NCBI RefSeq assembly: GCF_900176035.1 | Contig: NZ_FWWT01000015.1 | Location: 1 to 64,000, forward strand | DNA length: 64,000 bases | From: Desulfonispora thiosulfatigenes DSM 11270 | GTDB lineage: Bacteria; Bacillota; Peptococcia; Peptococcales; Desulfonisporaceae | Direction of reading: 5' to 3' | Part shown: one piece after another, positions 16,502 through 26,504 of the stretch | How positions within the stretch are numbered: the first letter of the stretch is position 1 | How the letters are laid out: every line of letters begins with the position of its first letter | The notes under the pieces: generated by a model | Told to the model about the DNA's origin: nothing | Database searches by the model: none | The model's input: the letters and a program-made list of their open reading frames with translations, nothing else | Program-made: the position numbers and the translations under genes

Positions 16502-18052
16502 ATGTTTGAAAAAATTAAAAATAAGATTTTCGATAAAGAAAAAGAGGTCGTAAAAGATAATTTTAAAAAAGACCCTCAAGAATATTATTTAACTACCTCA
16601 TTAGCAGACAATATCCAAATCTTTAAAGAAATTTTCGCCAAGGATGATACCGTAAATTTTAGATCGATCGAAAATGGTAGTGGATCCGTGAAATGTTGTC
16701 TTATTTATATTGATGGTATGGTGCAAGATAAAATTATCAATACTGATATAATGCGTCCCATCATGAAATGTGATATTCAAAATGATATTATAACGAACCT
16801 AGAAAATAAAATTATAAATTCAGGTGATATAAAAAGAGTAAGTGATATTTCTGAAATGATTGCGCCCTTTTTATATGGAAAATCCATTTTATTAATCGAA
16901 GGATATGCTGAAGGTCTAGTTATTGGCACCATAGGCTGGGAGCATAGAAGTATATCAGAGCCAGTTTCAGAAAATGTAGTAAAGGGTCCAAGAGAAGGTT
17001 TTACTGAATCTATGAATGTAAATTTGACCTTAATTAGAAGAAAGATCTTAAATCCTGACTTAAAGATTGAATATAAAGAGATCGGTACACAAACTAAGAC
17101 TAAAGTTAGTATTGTCTATATTGATGATATCGCAAATCCTAAAATAGTAGAGGAAGTACATAAAAGATTAGACGAGATTGATATAGATGGAATATTAGGT
17201 AGTAATTATATTGATGAATTAATTAAGGATGCCCCATATTCTCCCTTTGATACTATTGGTAGTACGGAAAGACCTGATGTGGTTGCAGGTGAGTTATTAG
17301 AAGGAAGAATTGCTATAGTAGTTGATGGAGTAAGCTATGTACTCACATTACCATTTATCTTTGTCCAATATCTTCAGACTAATGAAGATTATTATGTTAG
17401 TTATTATTACGGTACCTTTAATAGACTATTAAGATTATTAGCCTTTTTTATCACCACGAGTGTTCCTGCAATTTATGTTGCCTTAATTACCTATCATCAA
17501 GAGTTAATACCTACTCCTCTAGTAGTTAGTATCACAGCAGCAAATGAAGGAACACCTTTTCCGAGTTTTTTTGAATGTACACTTTTGTTATTAGTCTTTG
17601 AAATTTTGCGAGAAGGTGGGGTTCGGATTCCAACACCTGTAGGACCCGCTATCAGTATTGTGGGGGCCTTAGTACTTGGGGAGGCTGCTGTAAGTGCGAG
17701 ATTTTTTAGTGCACCCATGGTAATTATCGTTGCTATTTCAGGTATTACAGGACTTATGTTACCTAAGATGTTAAGTCCATTGATATATACCAGAACTATT
17801 CTTTTAATTTTAGCAGGATTTTTAGGCTTGTATGGATATATGTTTGGAATTATTGGATTATTTATTCATCTTGCATCCATTAGATCCTTTGGCATACCAT
17901 ATTTACTACATTTAGGTTCTCTTAAAGGTCAAGACTTACAGGATACGGCTATTAGAGCCCCTTGGTGGTATATGAAGCTTAGACCAAAATTAATTGCTAA
18001 AAGAAATCAAGTAAGACAAGGTGCGCAGCAAAAGGCACAGAAAGGTAGATAA
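16502..18052 (+). CDS. gerAA: spore germinant receptor A subunit, ger operon 1
   Basis: 516 residues, GerA/GerK A-subunit family. A large hydrophilic N-terminal region (~1-290; contains VKGPREGFTESMNVN and IKDAPYSPFDTIGSTERPD, both characteristic) is followed by about five membrane helices (~300-470; PTPLVVSITAANEGTPFP) and a basic C-terminal tail. A subunits sit in the spore inner membrane and, with B and C, respond to germinant nutrients. First gene of gerA-C-D-B with 2-nt spacing to the next. The germinant cannot be predicted. Confidence 0.95.
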   Translation: MFEKIKNKIFDKEKEVVKDNFKKDPQEYYLTTSLADNIQIFKEIFAKDDTVNFRSIENGSGSVKCCLIYIDGMVQDKIINTDIMRPIMKCDIQNDIITNLENKIINSGDIKRVSDISEMIAPFLYGKSILLIEGYAEGLVIGTIGWEHRSISEPVSENVVKGPREGFTESMNVNLTLIRRKILNPDLKIEYKEIGTQTKTKVSIVYIDDIANPKIVEEVHKRLDEIDIDGILGSNYIDELIKDAPYSPFDTIGSTERPDVVAGELLEGRIAIVVDGVSYVLTLPFIFVQYLQTNEDYYVSYYYGTFNRLLRLLAFFITTSVPAIYVALITYHQELIPTPLVVSITAANEGTPFPSFFECTLLLLVFEILREGGVRIPTPVGPAISIVGALVLGEAAVSARFFSAPMVIIVAISGITGLMLPKMLSPLIYTRTILLILAGFLGLYGYMFGIIGLFIHLASIRSFGIPYLLHLGSLKGQDLQDTAIRAPWWYMKLRPKLIAKRNQVRQGAQQKAQKGR

Positions 18053-18054
18053 TT

Positions 18055-19200
18055 ATGAACAAAAAAATATTAATATCTATCTTAATTTTAAGCTTAACTT
18101 TCGTGTTAGTAGGCTGTTGGGATTACTCTGAATTAGATGAAAAAGCAATTGTTTCAGGTGCAGCTATCGATAAAGTTGGAGATGAATATGAAGTGACAAT
18201 TGAATTTATTTCTACTGAAGGAAGTGGACAGGGATTTGAACTAACTCCGATTACCTATACTTCTCGAGGCATTACTTTTTTCGATGCTGTCAGGAATTTG
18301 ATTTCTAAAGTAGGAATGAGGCTCTATTGGGCTCATGCTAAGATCATTGTAATTAGTGAAGAAATTGCCAGGGAAGGACTAGTGCCAATTTTAGATTTCA
18401 TTAGCAGGGACCCTGAGTTAAGACCTGATATTCATTTAATTGTTTCAAGGGAAAAAACGGCTCGAGAAATTTTAATGGGTGAAGATAAAGGTCATGGGAC
18501 TTTATCCTTTCATATGCGAGATATGTTAAAGGCACAAAAAAGTTTAGCCAAAATACCTAAAGCAGAAATGTGGAGATACAATCATGATTTAGGTTTTGAT
18601 GGACTAAGCCCAATTTTACCTACTGTTCATGTGGTGAAAAGTAAAGCGCAAGTGGTTCCTGATTTATATGGAACCGCACTTTTTAAAAGGGACAAAATGG
18701 TAGGCTGGATAGATGGTAATCAAACTAAATTTTTACTTTTAATTCGAGATGAGTTAGAAGGTGGGTTACTTAATATTATAGGTATAGGTGAAAAGAATAA
18801 TGCCGTAACTTTAGAAATCATTAGTTCTAAAACAAAACAAAAGCCTATTATACAGGATGGAGAATTAAGAATGACGGTAGAGGCTAAGATTGAAACAGGG
18901 ATAGCAGAATTAGATAGCACAACTAATTTCATAGATAAAGAAGGCAGAAAAATGGTCAAACAACAGGCAGAAAAGTTAGTAAAAAAGGAAATGGAGAATT
19001 TAATCAAAGATATGCAACAAGATCATCAAACTGATGTCTTTAAATTTTCCTGTAATGTCCAAAGATATTTACCAGATACTTGGAAAGAAGTAAAAGGTAA
19101 TTGGAGTGAAGTTTTTTGTAGTTTACCTGTCGAGGTCGAGGTAAAAGTAGAGATAAAAGGTAGTGCCTTAACCTCTAAACCTATTAAGGTGAGTGATTAG
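18055..19200 (+). CDS. gerAC: spore germinant receptor C subunit (lipoprotein), ger operon 1
   Basis: 381 residues, Ger(x)C family. A lipoprotein signal peptide ends in LVGC (Cys21), immediately followed by WDYSELDEKAIVSG, the family's conserved start. The C-terminal domain includes VQRYLPDTWKEVKGNW and the VEVEVKVEIKGSA strand. Anchored on the outer face of the spore inner membrane as part of the receptor. The D-subunit gene begins within 2 nt of the stop. Confidence 0.93.
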   Translation: MNKKILISILILSLTFVLVGCWDYSELDEKAIVSGAAIDKVGDEYEVTIEFISTEGSGQGFELTPITYTSRGITFFDAVRNLISKVGMRLYWAHAKIIVISEEIAREGLVPILDFISRDPELRPDIHLIVSREKTAREILMGEDKGHGTLSFHMRDMLKAQKSLAKIPKAEMWRYNHDLGFDGLSPILPTVHVVKSKAQVVPDLYGTALFKRDKMVGWIDGNQTKFLLLIRDELEGGLLNIIGIGEKNNAVTLEIISSKTKQKPIIQDGELRMTVEAKIETGIAELDSTTNFIDKEGRKMVKQQAEKLVKKEMENLIKDMQQDHQTDVFKFSCNVQRYLPDTWKEVKGNWSEVFCSLPVEVEVKVEIKGSALTSKPIKVSD

Positions 19201-19201
19201 C

Positions 19202-19411
19202 ATGGTTATTTTAATTATCTTAGCATATCTAATAATTGGTGTTTTAGAAATTTATCCTTTAATAGAACAAAAAAAGAAAAAAGAATTAATCGCTTATTCT
19301 TTAACTTTTTCGATCGCCTTTGTTATGAGTTTACTATTAAGTTTAGGAGTAGAAATTCCTAGCCCTGTTTATCCGATTGAAAATGCAGTAAAGGCTATTA
19401 TGGGTCAGTAG
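19202..19411 (+). CDS. two-TM Ger D-type subunit, operon 1
   Basis: 69 residues: helix ~2-20, a basic loop (EQKKKKELIAYS), helix ~30-48, and a C-terminal segment with PSPVYPIENAVKAIMG. Small two-TM proteins encoded inside ger operons (D subunits such as GerUD/GerKD) modulate receptor activity in Bacillus. Starts at ATG 19202 with GGTGAG upstream; a GTG at 19193 inside gerAC is also in frame. Similar in design to the 81-residue protein in ger set 2, which supports a real gene. Confidence 0.75.
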   Translation: MVILIILAYLIIGVLEIYPLIEQKKKKELIAYSLTFSIAFVMSLLLSLGVEIPSPVYPIENAVKAIMGQ

Positions 19412-19430
19412 TTAGTTTGGAGGAATAAAT

Positions 19431-20546
19431 ATGCTCAAAGAGGTTATTTCTGATCGGCAAGGGATTTCGATGATAATTCTATTTTTAGTAGGGTCCACTT
19501 CTATCTTTGGGGTAGGAATGATATCGCAAAAGGATATGTGGCTAGGAATTATTATGGCTTTAATTATGGTCTTGCCCTTAATTTTTATTTATATTCGTTT
19601 ACATAATTTATTTCCCGATCAGGATTATTATGATATTTTAGAAATTTGTTTAGGTAAAGTATTAAGTAAGATAATTTTCTTCATTAAGTTTTTATGGATT
19701 GCCTATTTTACTGCTGATATTTTTGATACCTATGGGCAATTTATCAAGACCGTAAATTTACCTAATACCCCTCAAATAATACCTATACTTGCCATGGGCT
19801 TACTATCTATTTGGGTATTAAAAGAAGGTATTGAAGTCCTTGGGAGATGGTCGGAATTCTTTGTGTATTTTCCCTTTGGTTTACTGATATTTATGGTTAT
19901 TTTATTAATTCCCCAAATAGAGATAACAAATGTAACTCCTGTTTTACAAGATGGCATTAGGCCTATTTTAAAAGGGGGATTTCAGACCTTTACCTTTCCT
20001 TTTAGTCAAATTGTAGTTTTTACGGCAGCTTTTCAGTACTTTAGGGATAAAAGGTCACCACGAAAGATTTATTTGTCAGGTTTTTTCATTTCCTTTATTT
20101 ATATTTTTCTTATTGCTACCGTAAGCTTAGCGGTTTTAGGGCCAGATTCCATGGAGAGAATGTATTTTCCTATTTATAGTGCAGCAGCTAGAATCAGTGT
20201 GGGAGAATTATTACAAAGGCTTGAGATTATCGTAGCAACTTCTTTTATTTTAGGAGGTTTTGTAAAAGTATCGATTTTGCTTTTATGCACTACTAAGGCC
20301 TTCACTAAATTATTTGGCTTTACAGAGTATCGTTTTATTGTCGTTCCAATCGCATTAATTATTCTTAATTTATCCTATTTTGCTTATGATAGTATCATGC
20401 ATTATTTTGAATTTAACTATGAGATTTGGCCAACTTTGTTATTTCCTTTTACTGTTATAATTCCCATACTTACTTGGATAATTGCAGAAATAAAGCACAG
20501 GGGTAAAAGGGGCAAAGGAAGTAAAAAGCGAACCTTAATTAACTAA
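19431..20546 (+). CDS. gerAB: spore germinant receptor B subunit (permease-like), ger operon 1
   Basis: 371 residues, ten membrane helices, endospore germination permease family (APC fold). Seen: ISMIILFLVGSTSIFG in TM1, and ETxxxRxxE-like EVLGRWSEFFVYFPFG. B subunits bind the germinant. SD TTGGAGG precedes ATG. Last gene of the ger operon; the DNA glycosylase follows after 18 nt. Confidence 0.93.
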   Translation: MLKEVISDRQGISMIILFLVGSTSIFGVGMISQKDMWLGIIMALIMVLPLIFIYIRLHNLFPDQDYYDILEICLGKVLSKIIFFIKFLWIAYFTADIFDTYGQFIKTVNLPNTPQIIPILAMGLLSIWVLKEGIEVLGRWSEFFVYFPFGLLIFMVILLIPQIEITNVTPVLQDGIRPILKGGFQTFTFPFSQIVVFTAAFQYFRDKRSPRKIYLSGFFISFIYIFLIATVSLAVLGPDSMERMYFPIYSAAARISVGELLQRLEIIVATSFILGGFVKVSILLLCTTKAFTKLFGFTEYRFIVVPIALIILNLSYFAYDSIMHYFEFNYEIWPTLLFPFTVIIPILTWIIAEIKHRGKRGKGSKKRTLIN

Positions 20547-20564
20547 TATTTGAGGATGATAAAT

Positions 20565-21173
20565 ATGAAATTAACGCGAGAATTTTATAGTAGGGATACC
20601 TTAACAGTGGCTAAGGAGCTACTAGGAAAACATCTTATTCATAAGGTAGAGGGGGTAGAAAGGATAGGAGAAATAGTTGAAGTAGAGGCCTATGGGGGGA
20701 TTATTGATAAAGCAGCACACTCTTATCAAGGAAAAAGAACCAAGAGAACCGAAGTAATGTTTGGAGAGGCTGGGCATGCCTATGTTTATTTAATTTATGG
20801 AATGTATCATTGCTTAAACATCGTTACTAGTACAATCGATAATCCAGAAGCAATTTTAATTAGAGCCTTAAAACCTATTAGTGGCATACCTCAAATTTCC
20901 CAGGACCGTTATGGAAAAATAGATTCAGACTTAACTAAAAGACAATATCTAAATTTACTAAACGGCCCTGGAAAACTAAGTAAAGGTATGGCTATAACTA
21001 AAGAGCATAATGGAATAGATTTATGTGCGGATACTTTATACCTAGTAGACCCCGGTCAGACTAAGGAGAAAATAGTAACATCTCCAAGGATCAATATCGA
21101 CTACGCTGAAGAAGCCATCGATTATCCTTGGAGATATTACTTTGCAGATAATCCGTACATATCTAAAAAATAA
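20565..21173 (+). CDS. DNA-3-methyladenine glycosylase (AAG/MPG family)
   Basis: 202 residues, usual for the bacterial AAG (MPG) family. Seen: LLGKHLIHKVEG at the start, the catalytic EVEAYGGIIDKAAHSYQGKRTKRTEVMFG (active-site Glu in VEVEAY), AYVYLIYGMYHCLNIV and LLNGPGKLSKGMAI. It removes alkylated bases such as 3-methyladenine in base-excision repair. Placed behind the ger operon with short spacing, so it may be expressed with it and protect or repair spore DNA (inference). ATG 20565 has GAGGAT upstream; the TTG at 20550 overlaps the SD. Confidence 0.92.
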   Translation: MKLTREFYSRDTLTVAKELLGKHLIHKVEGVERIGEIVEVEAYGGIIDKAAHSYQGKRTKRTEVMFGEAGHAYVYLIYGMYHCLNIVTSTIDNPEAILIRALKPISGIPQISQDRYGKIDSDLTKRQYLNLLNGPGKLSKGMAITKEHNGIDLCADTLYLVDPGQTKEKIVTSPRINIDYAEEAIDYPWRYYFADNPYISKK

Positions 21174-21177
21174 ATTA

Positions 21178-22491
21178 TTAATCATCATCTCGTAAAATAT
21201 TCACATTTTTACCATCCATGACTTTATTCATATTTCTTACGGCACACATTTTTCCACACATAGTACAAGTATGCTTATCTTCAGGCATGGATTCTTTACG
21301 ATATTTTCTAGGTTTTTCCTCATCTAGGGCTAGCTCGAACATTTTTTCCCAATCAAGGTCACGGCGAGCTTGGCTCATTTCATGATCCCACTCAATTGCT
21401 CCTGGAACTCCTTTAGCAATATCAGCTGCATGAGCGGCAATACGACTAGCAATGATTCCTTCTTTCATATCATCTAAAGTAGGAAGTCTTAAATGCTCGG
21501 CAGGTGTAACATAGCATAAGAAGTCTGCCCCATTAGCTGCTGCAATAGCACCACCAATAGCACTTGTAATATGATCATATCCTGGTGCTACATCTGTCAC
21601 GATTGGCCCAAGAACATAAAAAGGAGCACCATGGCATAATTTTTTCTCAATTAACATATTAGCCGCAATTTCATTTAAAGGAACATGGCCTGGTCCTTCA
21701 ATCATGACCTGTACATTCTTTTCCCAGGCTCTTAAAGTAAGTTCTCCAAGGGTCATTAATTCCTTGATTTGACTAGGGTCAGTAGAATCCTTTAAACTAC
21801 CTGGACGGCAAGCATCCCCTAGACTTAAAGTAACATCATACTTTTCACAAATTTCTAAAAGTTCATCATAATATTCATAAAATGGATTTTCTTGATTATT
21901 TAATTCCATCCACGCATATAGTAAAGACCCACCCCTGGAAACAAAGTTCATTAATCTAGGATTTCTTTTAAATACAGCAGCAGTTTCACGGTTAATTCCT
22001 GCATGAATGGTCATAAAATCCACGCCATCCCTAGCATGTTTTTCTACAACTTTTAAAAATTCATCCTTTGTAATATCTTTTAACTCTTTATCATAAAAGC
22101 CAACTGCATCATAAATTGGGACAGTACCTATCATTGCAGGTGAAATTTCTACTACTCTTTTTCTGAATTCTTCAGTTTTTCCAAAACAACTTAAATCCAT
22201 TATAGCTTCAGCTTTCATATTTACAGCAGTTTTCACCTTTTCCAGCTCTAATTCAATATCACGGCAATCTTTAGAAATACCTAAATTTACATTTATTTTT
22301 GTTCTTAATCCTTGTCCAACTCCCTCAGCATCTAAAGATGTATGATTTTTATTGGCAGGAATAACTATTTTACCTTCAGCAATTAATTTTCTTAAAGTAT
22401 TAACCTCCATTTGTTCTTTTTTTGCCACAATTTCCATTTCCTTAGTAATAATTCCTTTTTTGGCAGCATCCATTTGAGTCGAAAAATTCAT
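21178..22491 (-). CDS. thiC: phosphomethylpyrimidine (HMP-P) synthase
   Basis: 437 residues. A radical-SAM enzyme converting aminoimidazole ribotide to HMP-phosphate for thiamin. Seen: [55 protein letters not shown], and the C-terminal cluster motif CTMCGKMC. The last has spacing CX2CX3C; the usual description is CX2CX4C, so this is the shorter variant. Preceded by a TPP riboswitch and terminator. Only 4 nt separate its stop from the convergent glycosylase stop, with no terminator visible between them. Confidence 0.95.
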   Translation of the reverse strand: MNFSTQMDAAKKGIITKEMEIVAKKEQMEVNTLRKLIAEGKIVIPANKNHTSLDAEGVGQGLRTKINVNLGISKDCRDIELELEKVKTAVNMKAEAIMDLSCFGKTEEFRKRVVEISPAMIGTVPIYDAVGFYDKELKDITKDEFLKVVEKHARDGVDFMTIHAGINRETAAVFKRNPRLMNFVSRGGSLLYAWMELNNQENPFYEYYDELLEICEKYDVTLSLGDACRPGSLKDSTDPSQIKELMTLGELTLRAWEKNVQVMIEGPGHVPLNEIAANMLIEKKLCHGAPFYVLGPIVTDVAPGYDHITSAIGGAIAAANGADFLCYVTPAEHLRLPTLDDMKEGIIASRIAAHAADIAKGVPGAIEWDHEMSQARRDLDWEKMFELALDEEKPRKYRKESMPEDKHTCTMCGKMCAVRNMNKVMDGKNVNILRDDD

Positions 22492-22631
22492 AATATTCAG
22501 TCTCCTTTTCTTGGTTCTAGATAAGATTACCTACGAGATTACTTATTAAATAATTATAGAAATTGCTTAAATAAAATGTTATATAAGATAATCAGGCAAG
22601 TTTACTTATACTAAATCCTTAATTATATTTA

Positions 22632-22664
22632 ATAAAATAAAAAAGCTTACCCAAGGGTAAGCTT
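22632..22664 (-). terminator. riboswitch-controlled terminator upstream of thiC
   Basis: On the minus strand AAGCTTACCC / GGGTAAGCTT with a 2-nt loop and a TTTTTTATTTT tail, 28 nt after the TPP aptamer and about 140 nt before thiC. It is the expression platform for termination when TPP is bound. The remaining 140 nt to thiC show only the ribosome-binding site. Confidence 0.88.
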
Positions 22665-22691
22665 AAAAAATAACTAAAATTAGTTTTCTTT

Positions 22692-22776
22692 TTTGCATCC
22701 CTACGGTAGTACTAACTACATCAGGTTCAAAGGGACAGGATTATTCATCCATCTCAGCCAGTGGCGCCCCTGCAAA
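22692..22776 (-). promoter_or_regulatory. TPP riboswitch (thi box) of thiC
   Basis: The minus strand carries the conserved TPP aptamer: GGGGCGCC, GCTGAGATGG, CCTTTGAACCTGAT, AGTTAGTACTACCGTAGGGA, closed by P1 TTTGCA/TGCAAA. These are the pyrimidine-binding (CTGAGA) and pyrophosphate-binding (ACCTGAT...GTAGGGA) elements. High TPP should promote the following terminator and lower thiC expression. Confidence 0.97.
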
Positions 22777-23052
22777 TATACGATATTTAATTTGTAACCA
22801 TATATTAACATGGAATTTTATAATTGTAAAGGTATATTTTTCTGCACAAATGATTAATCTTATTTAATTAATGTTATTATAATATGAAAAGGTGATTTAA
22901 TGGTATAAGCTAAAGGAAATATATTTTATATCATTAAACATTAAATAGTTTTAATAATTTATGAGATAACTTGAAAGAATAGATATAGATATGTTTTCAC
23001 GCGGGATTTTGGTTTATAATGGATGGGTAATTATTTGGAAGGTGATGATTGT

Positions 23053-24993
23053 ATGAATAATTATGGTTTCTTGAAAGTTGCAGCGGCAACTCCCAAGATC
23101 AAGGTTGCTGATACCATATATAACACACAAGAAATATTAAGATTAATGGATGAAGCTTCTGAACAGGAGTGCGCTCTTTTAGTTTTTCCTGAACTTTCTT
23201 TGACCGGATATACTTGTGGCGATTTATTTCAGCAAAGACATTTATTAGATAGCGCTGTAGAACAATTAGATTTTATTTTACAAAGTTCTAGGGATAATCA
23301 AGTATTAACTTTAATTGGGATGCCCTTATCGATTAAACAAAGACTCTACAATTGTGCAGTTGCAATTTTAAAGGGCAGAATTCTTGGGATAGTTCCAAAA
23401 ATGCATATTCCAAATAGCAAGGAATATTATGAAAAAAGATGGTTTAATTCTGGATTTGATTATGCGAAAGAATCAACTGTAATTGAACTTTTAGGACAAA
23501 AGGTTTCATTTGGAAGTTTGCTTTTTGAATGTACAGATTTGCCATTTTCCTTAGGAGTAGAAATTTGTGAGGATTTATGGTCGCCTATTCCTCCAAGCTC
23601 TTATTTATCTTTAAAAGGAGCAAGTATCATAGCTAATCTTTCAGCAAGTAATGAATATGTAGGTAAATCAGATTATCGCAAATTACTGATTTCTCAGCAA
23701 AGTTCAAGGTGCATTTGTGGTTACATTTATGCATCTGCAGGAGTACATGAATCCACCACAGACTTAGTTTTTGGGGGGGATAGTGCGATTTATGAAAATG
23801 GTACTTCATTAAAAGAGTCACAGCTATTTAATCGCGAAAGTGAATTAATAATAAGTGAAATAGACATAGAAAGATTAATTTCTGAGCGTCAAAAAAATAC
23901 AAGCTTTAGTGAAAATACGACCTTTTTAACCCAAGAGTTAAATACCGAAATCATTAATTTTAGCTATGTTAAAGATTTTAGGTTAAGCACATTATCTAGA
24001 GAAATAAACCCTTTACCATTTGTGCCAGGGGAAGAAAAAACTTTAGATAGTCATTGCCAAGAAATATTTTCTATCACAACAGCGGCTTTAGCTAAAAGAC
24101 TAGAACATACAAAAATTGATAAAGTAGTTGTGGGTATTTCTGGAGGATTAGATTCTACCTTAGCTTTATTATCAATTGTCCAAACCTTTGATCTCCTGAA
24201 TATTGAGCGAAAAAATATTTTAGCAATTACTATGCCGGGATTTGGAACATCCGATTTAACTTATAATTATGCTCGCGATTTAATGGAAAAGCTAGGTGTA
24301 ACTAGTAAAGAAATAAATATCACAGAAGCTTGCTTAACTCACTTTAAAGATATTGAACATGATAAAAAGATACTAGACACAACCTATGAAAATGTCCAAG
24401 CTAGGGAAAGAACGCAAATATTAATGGACTATGCTAATAAAAATAATGCGCTCGTAATGGGTACAGGTGATTTGTCAGAGTTAGCCCTAGGCTGGGCTAC
24501 ATATAATGGAGATCATATGTCTATGTATTCGCTTAATTCTGGTATTCCTAAAACTTTAGTACAATTCTTATTAAAATGGGCAGCAGATAATAATATGTAC
24601 GGTCTTAAAGAAACCCTTTATGGAATACTTGATATGCCGATCAGTCCAGAATTAATCCCGACGGATAAAGAAGGGGCAATAAAGCAAAAAACAGAAGACT
24701 TAGTAGGACCTTATGAATTACATGATTTTTATTTGTATTATTTCTTGCGTTATGGCATGAGCCCTAAGAAAATTCTATTCTTAGCAGAAACAGCATTTAA
24801 AGATAAATATCCTAAAGAGACCATCTTAAAATGGTTAAAAGTATTTTATCATAGATTCTTTTCGCAGCAATTTAAACGTTCTTGCATACCCGATGGTCCA
24901 AAGGTAGGCTCAGTAAGTTTATCCCCAAGAGGAGACTGGAGAATGCCAAGTGATGCAAGTAGTAGCATCTGGCTCAAGGAATTAGAGGAGTAA
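23053..24993 (+). CDS. nadE: glutamine-dependent NAD+ synthetase
   Basis: 646 residues, two domains. An N-terminal nitrilase-type glutaminase (~1-290) has triad Glu47 (FPELSLTGYTC), Lys116 (VPKMHIPN) and Cys172 (GVEICEDLW). The C-terminal NAD synthase (~340-640) has the pyrophosphatase motif SGGLDST, GTGDLSELALGW and SPELIPT. It amidates nicotinic acid adenine dinucleotide to NAD using glutamine nitrogen. ATG 23053 is preceded by GGAAGGTGA; the upstream ATG at 23023 lacks such a site. TATAAT at 23016-23021 would then be the -10 box, excluding the longer start. Confidence 0.95.
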   Translation: MNNYGFLKVAAATPKIKVADTIYNTQEILRLMDEASEQECALLVFPELSLTGYTCGDLFQQRHLLDSAVEQLDFILQSSRDNQVLTLIGMPLSIKQRLYNCAVAILKGRILGIVPKMHIPNSKEYYEKRWFNSGFDYAKESTVIELLGQKVSFGSLLFECTDLPFSLGVEICEDLWSPIPPSSYLSLKGASIIANLSASNEYVGKSDYRKLLISQQSSRCICGYIYASAGVHESTTDLVFGGDSAIYENGTSLKESQLFNRESELIISEIDIERLISERQKNTSFSENTTFLTQELNTEIINFSYVKDFRLSTLSREINPLPFVPGEEKTLDSHCQEIFSITTAALAKRLEHTKIDKVVVGISGGLDSTLALLSIVQTFDLLNIERKNILAITMPGFGTSDLTYNYARDLMEKLGVTSKEINITEACLTHFKDIEHDKKILDTTYENVQARERTQILMDYANKNNALVMGTGDLSELALGWATYNGDHMSMYSLNSGIPKTLVQFLLKWAADNNMYGLKETLYGILDMPISPELIPTDKEGAIKQKTEDLVGPYELHDFYLYYFLRYGMSPKKILFLAETAFKDKYPKETILKWLKVFYHRFFSQQFKRSCIPDGPKVGSVSLSPRGDWRMPSDASSSIWLKELEE

Positions 24994-24995
24994 TA

Positions 24996-25060
24996 TATAA
25001 TCTAGGCTACGTACGCTCATTCCTTTGAATTTGCCCGAGCATATGTAGCCTAGATAATTA
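24996..25060. repeat. structured palindromic repeat, copy E (short)
   Basis: ATCTAGGCTAC (25000-25010) pairs with GTAGCCTAGAT (25045-25055), and GCTC with GAGC inside. The 3' half (TTTGCCCGAGCATATGTAG) resembles the TTGCCCGAGCGTGCGCAG end of copy B, so it appears to be a short member of the same family. It fills the gap between convergent nadE and thiE and may also act as a bidirectional terminator, although no T-tract is present. Confidence 0.55.
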
Positions 25061-25687
25061 ATTATCTTTAAAAATTGAAAGCAATTCCTCACTAGCTTTT
25101 TTAATATCTTCTTTACCTAAAATAGCGGAGATAACTGAAACGCCTTCAATCCCTGTAGGCTTTAATTCAGAAATATTATTTTCATTAATGCCCCCAATAG
25201 CAACTACAGGAATATTAACTGCTTTTTTCACCACTCCTAATTGCTCTACGCCAATAGGTTTATCTATTTCCTTACTACCTGTTGGATAAACAGCTCCCAC
25301 TCCTAAATAATCGGCTCCTTCTTCCTGAGCTTTTAGGGCAGCTTCGACTGTATTAGCCGTAATTCCTAAAATTTTATCAGGTCCTAGCATTTTACGAGCT
25401 ACTGCGCACGGTAAGTCTTCTTGACCAATATGAGCACCCGCAGCATCTACCGCAAGGGCGATATCTAGGCGATCATTAATTAATAAAGGTACATTATATT
25501 TATCAGTTACTTTTTTGAGACTTTTGGCAATATTATAAAAATCTAAAGAAGAAATATCCTTTTCACGCAATTGCACAATAGTAGCTCCACCTAAAATAGA
25601 CTGCTCAACAGCCGTTTCTAAATCCCTATCTCCTAAAATACCTCGATCTGTAACTAGGTATAAAGCATAGTCTAGTTTATTCTTCAT
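25058..25687 (-). CDS. thiE: thiamine-phosphate synthase
   Basis: 209 residues, TIM barrel of usual size. Seen: LYLVTDRG, VQLREKD, LLINDRLDIALAVDAAGAHIGQEDLP, YLGVGAVYPTGSK and VVAIGGIN. It couples HMP-pyrophosphate with thiazole phosphate to give thiamine phosphate. It overlaps the end of thiM by 11 nt and is the last gene of thiD-thiM-thiE. Confidence 0.96.
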   Translation of the reverse strand: MKNKLDYALYLVTDRGILGDRDLETAVEQSILGGATIVQLREKDISSLDFYNIAKSLKKVTDKYNVPLLINDRLDIALAVDAAGAHIGQEDLPCAVARKMLGPDKILGITANTVEAALKAQEEGADYLGVGAVYPTGSKEIDKPIGVEQLGVVKKAVNIPVVAIGGINENNISELKPTGIEGVSVISAILGKEDIKKASEELLSIFKDN

Positions 25688-26489
25688 GGATTTTTCCCTC
25701 GCCTTCTAATATTTCTGGTGTTAAATTATAAATATTATCAAATATTCTCATTCTAAATGTGCCAACACCTTCAGAATCTTTTAAACTATTGAAAGACTTT
25801 TCACCAGCTAGTCCCATGGATAAAATCCCAGCAATAGCCGCACTATAATAATCCTCAGTGACACCAGCATATGTACCCACGAGTGATGAACACATACATC
25901 CTGTTCCCGTAACCTGAGATAATAATTTATGACCATTAGCAATAAAAGTAGTATTTGTTCCATTTGAAATAATATCAATTTTACCTGTAATTGCAACAAT
26001 AGCATTTAATTTATGGGAAAGCTCAAGAGCAATTTCTTTGCCATTTTGCATATCATCCATAGAGTCGACACCTTTAATATTACCATCTATGCCAGCTAAG
26101 ATTTTAATTTCAGACATATTTCCTCGGATAATAGTTGGATTAACTTCTGCTAAAAGTTGTTTGGCTGTTTGAGTTCTAAGTTTTGTTGCTCCCACTCCCA
26201 CAGGATCTAAAATTATGGGTATATTTCTTTCTTTTGCTGTTTTTCCTGCTATAATCATAGAATCAATTGTGCGAGTATTTAAAGTGCCAATATTTAGAAC
26301 AAGCGCCCGAGCTAGAGAAGTCATTTCTTTAACCTCTTTTTCATCATCAGCCATTACAGGGGATCCCCCAAGGGCTAGGACAATATTTGCACAATCATTT
26401 ACAGTAACATAATTAGTTATATGATGTACTAGAGGACTCTTTTCACGCACATCTATTAGTAATTTTGTGGTTTTTTGATATATTTCCAA
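25677..26489 (-). CDS. thiM: hydroxyethylthiazole kinase
   Basis: 270 residues, ribokinase-like fold. Seen: PLVHHITNYVTVNDCANIVLALGGSPVMADD at the N-terminus, ILDPVGVGAT, IIRGNMSEI and the catalytic/anion-hole region VTGTGCMCSS. It phosphorylates salvaged thiazole alcohol. Second gene of the thiD-thiM-thiE unit, 15 nt after thiD. No thiazole-synthesis genes (thiG/S/F/H) occur in the window, so salvage of the thiazole moiety may matter here. Confidence 0.96.
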   Translation of the reverse strand: MEIYQKTTKLLIDVREKSPLVHHITNYVTVNDCANIVLALGGSPVMADDEKEVKEMTSLARALVLNIGTLNTRTIDSMIIAGKTAKERNIPIILDPVGVGATKLRTQTAKQLLAEVNPTIIRGNMSEIKILAGIDGNIKGVDSMDDMQNGKEIALELSHKLNAIVAITGKIDIISNGTNTTFIANGHKLLSQVTGTGCMCSSLVGTYAGVTEDYYSAAIAGILSMGLAGEKSFNSLKDSEGVGTFRMRIFDNIYNLTPEILEGEGKIHEE

Positions 26490-26504
26490 GATGTAAATCC
26501 CCCT

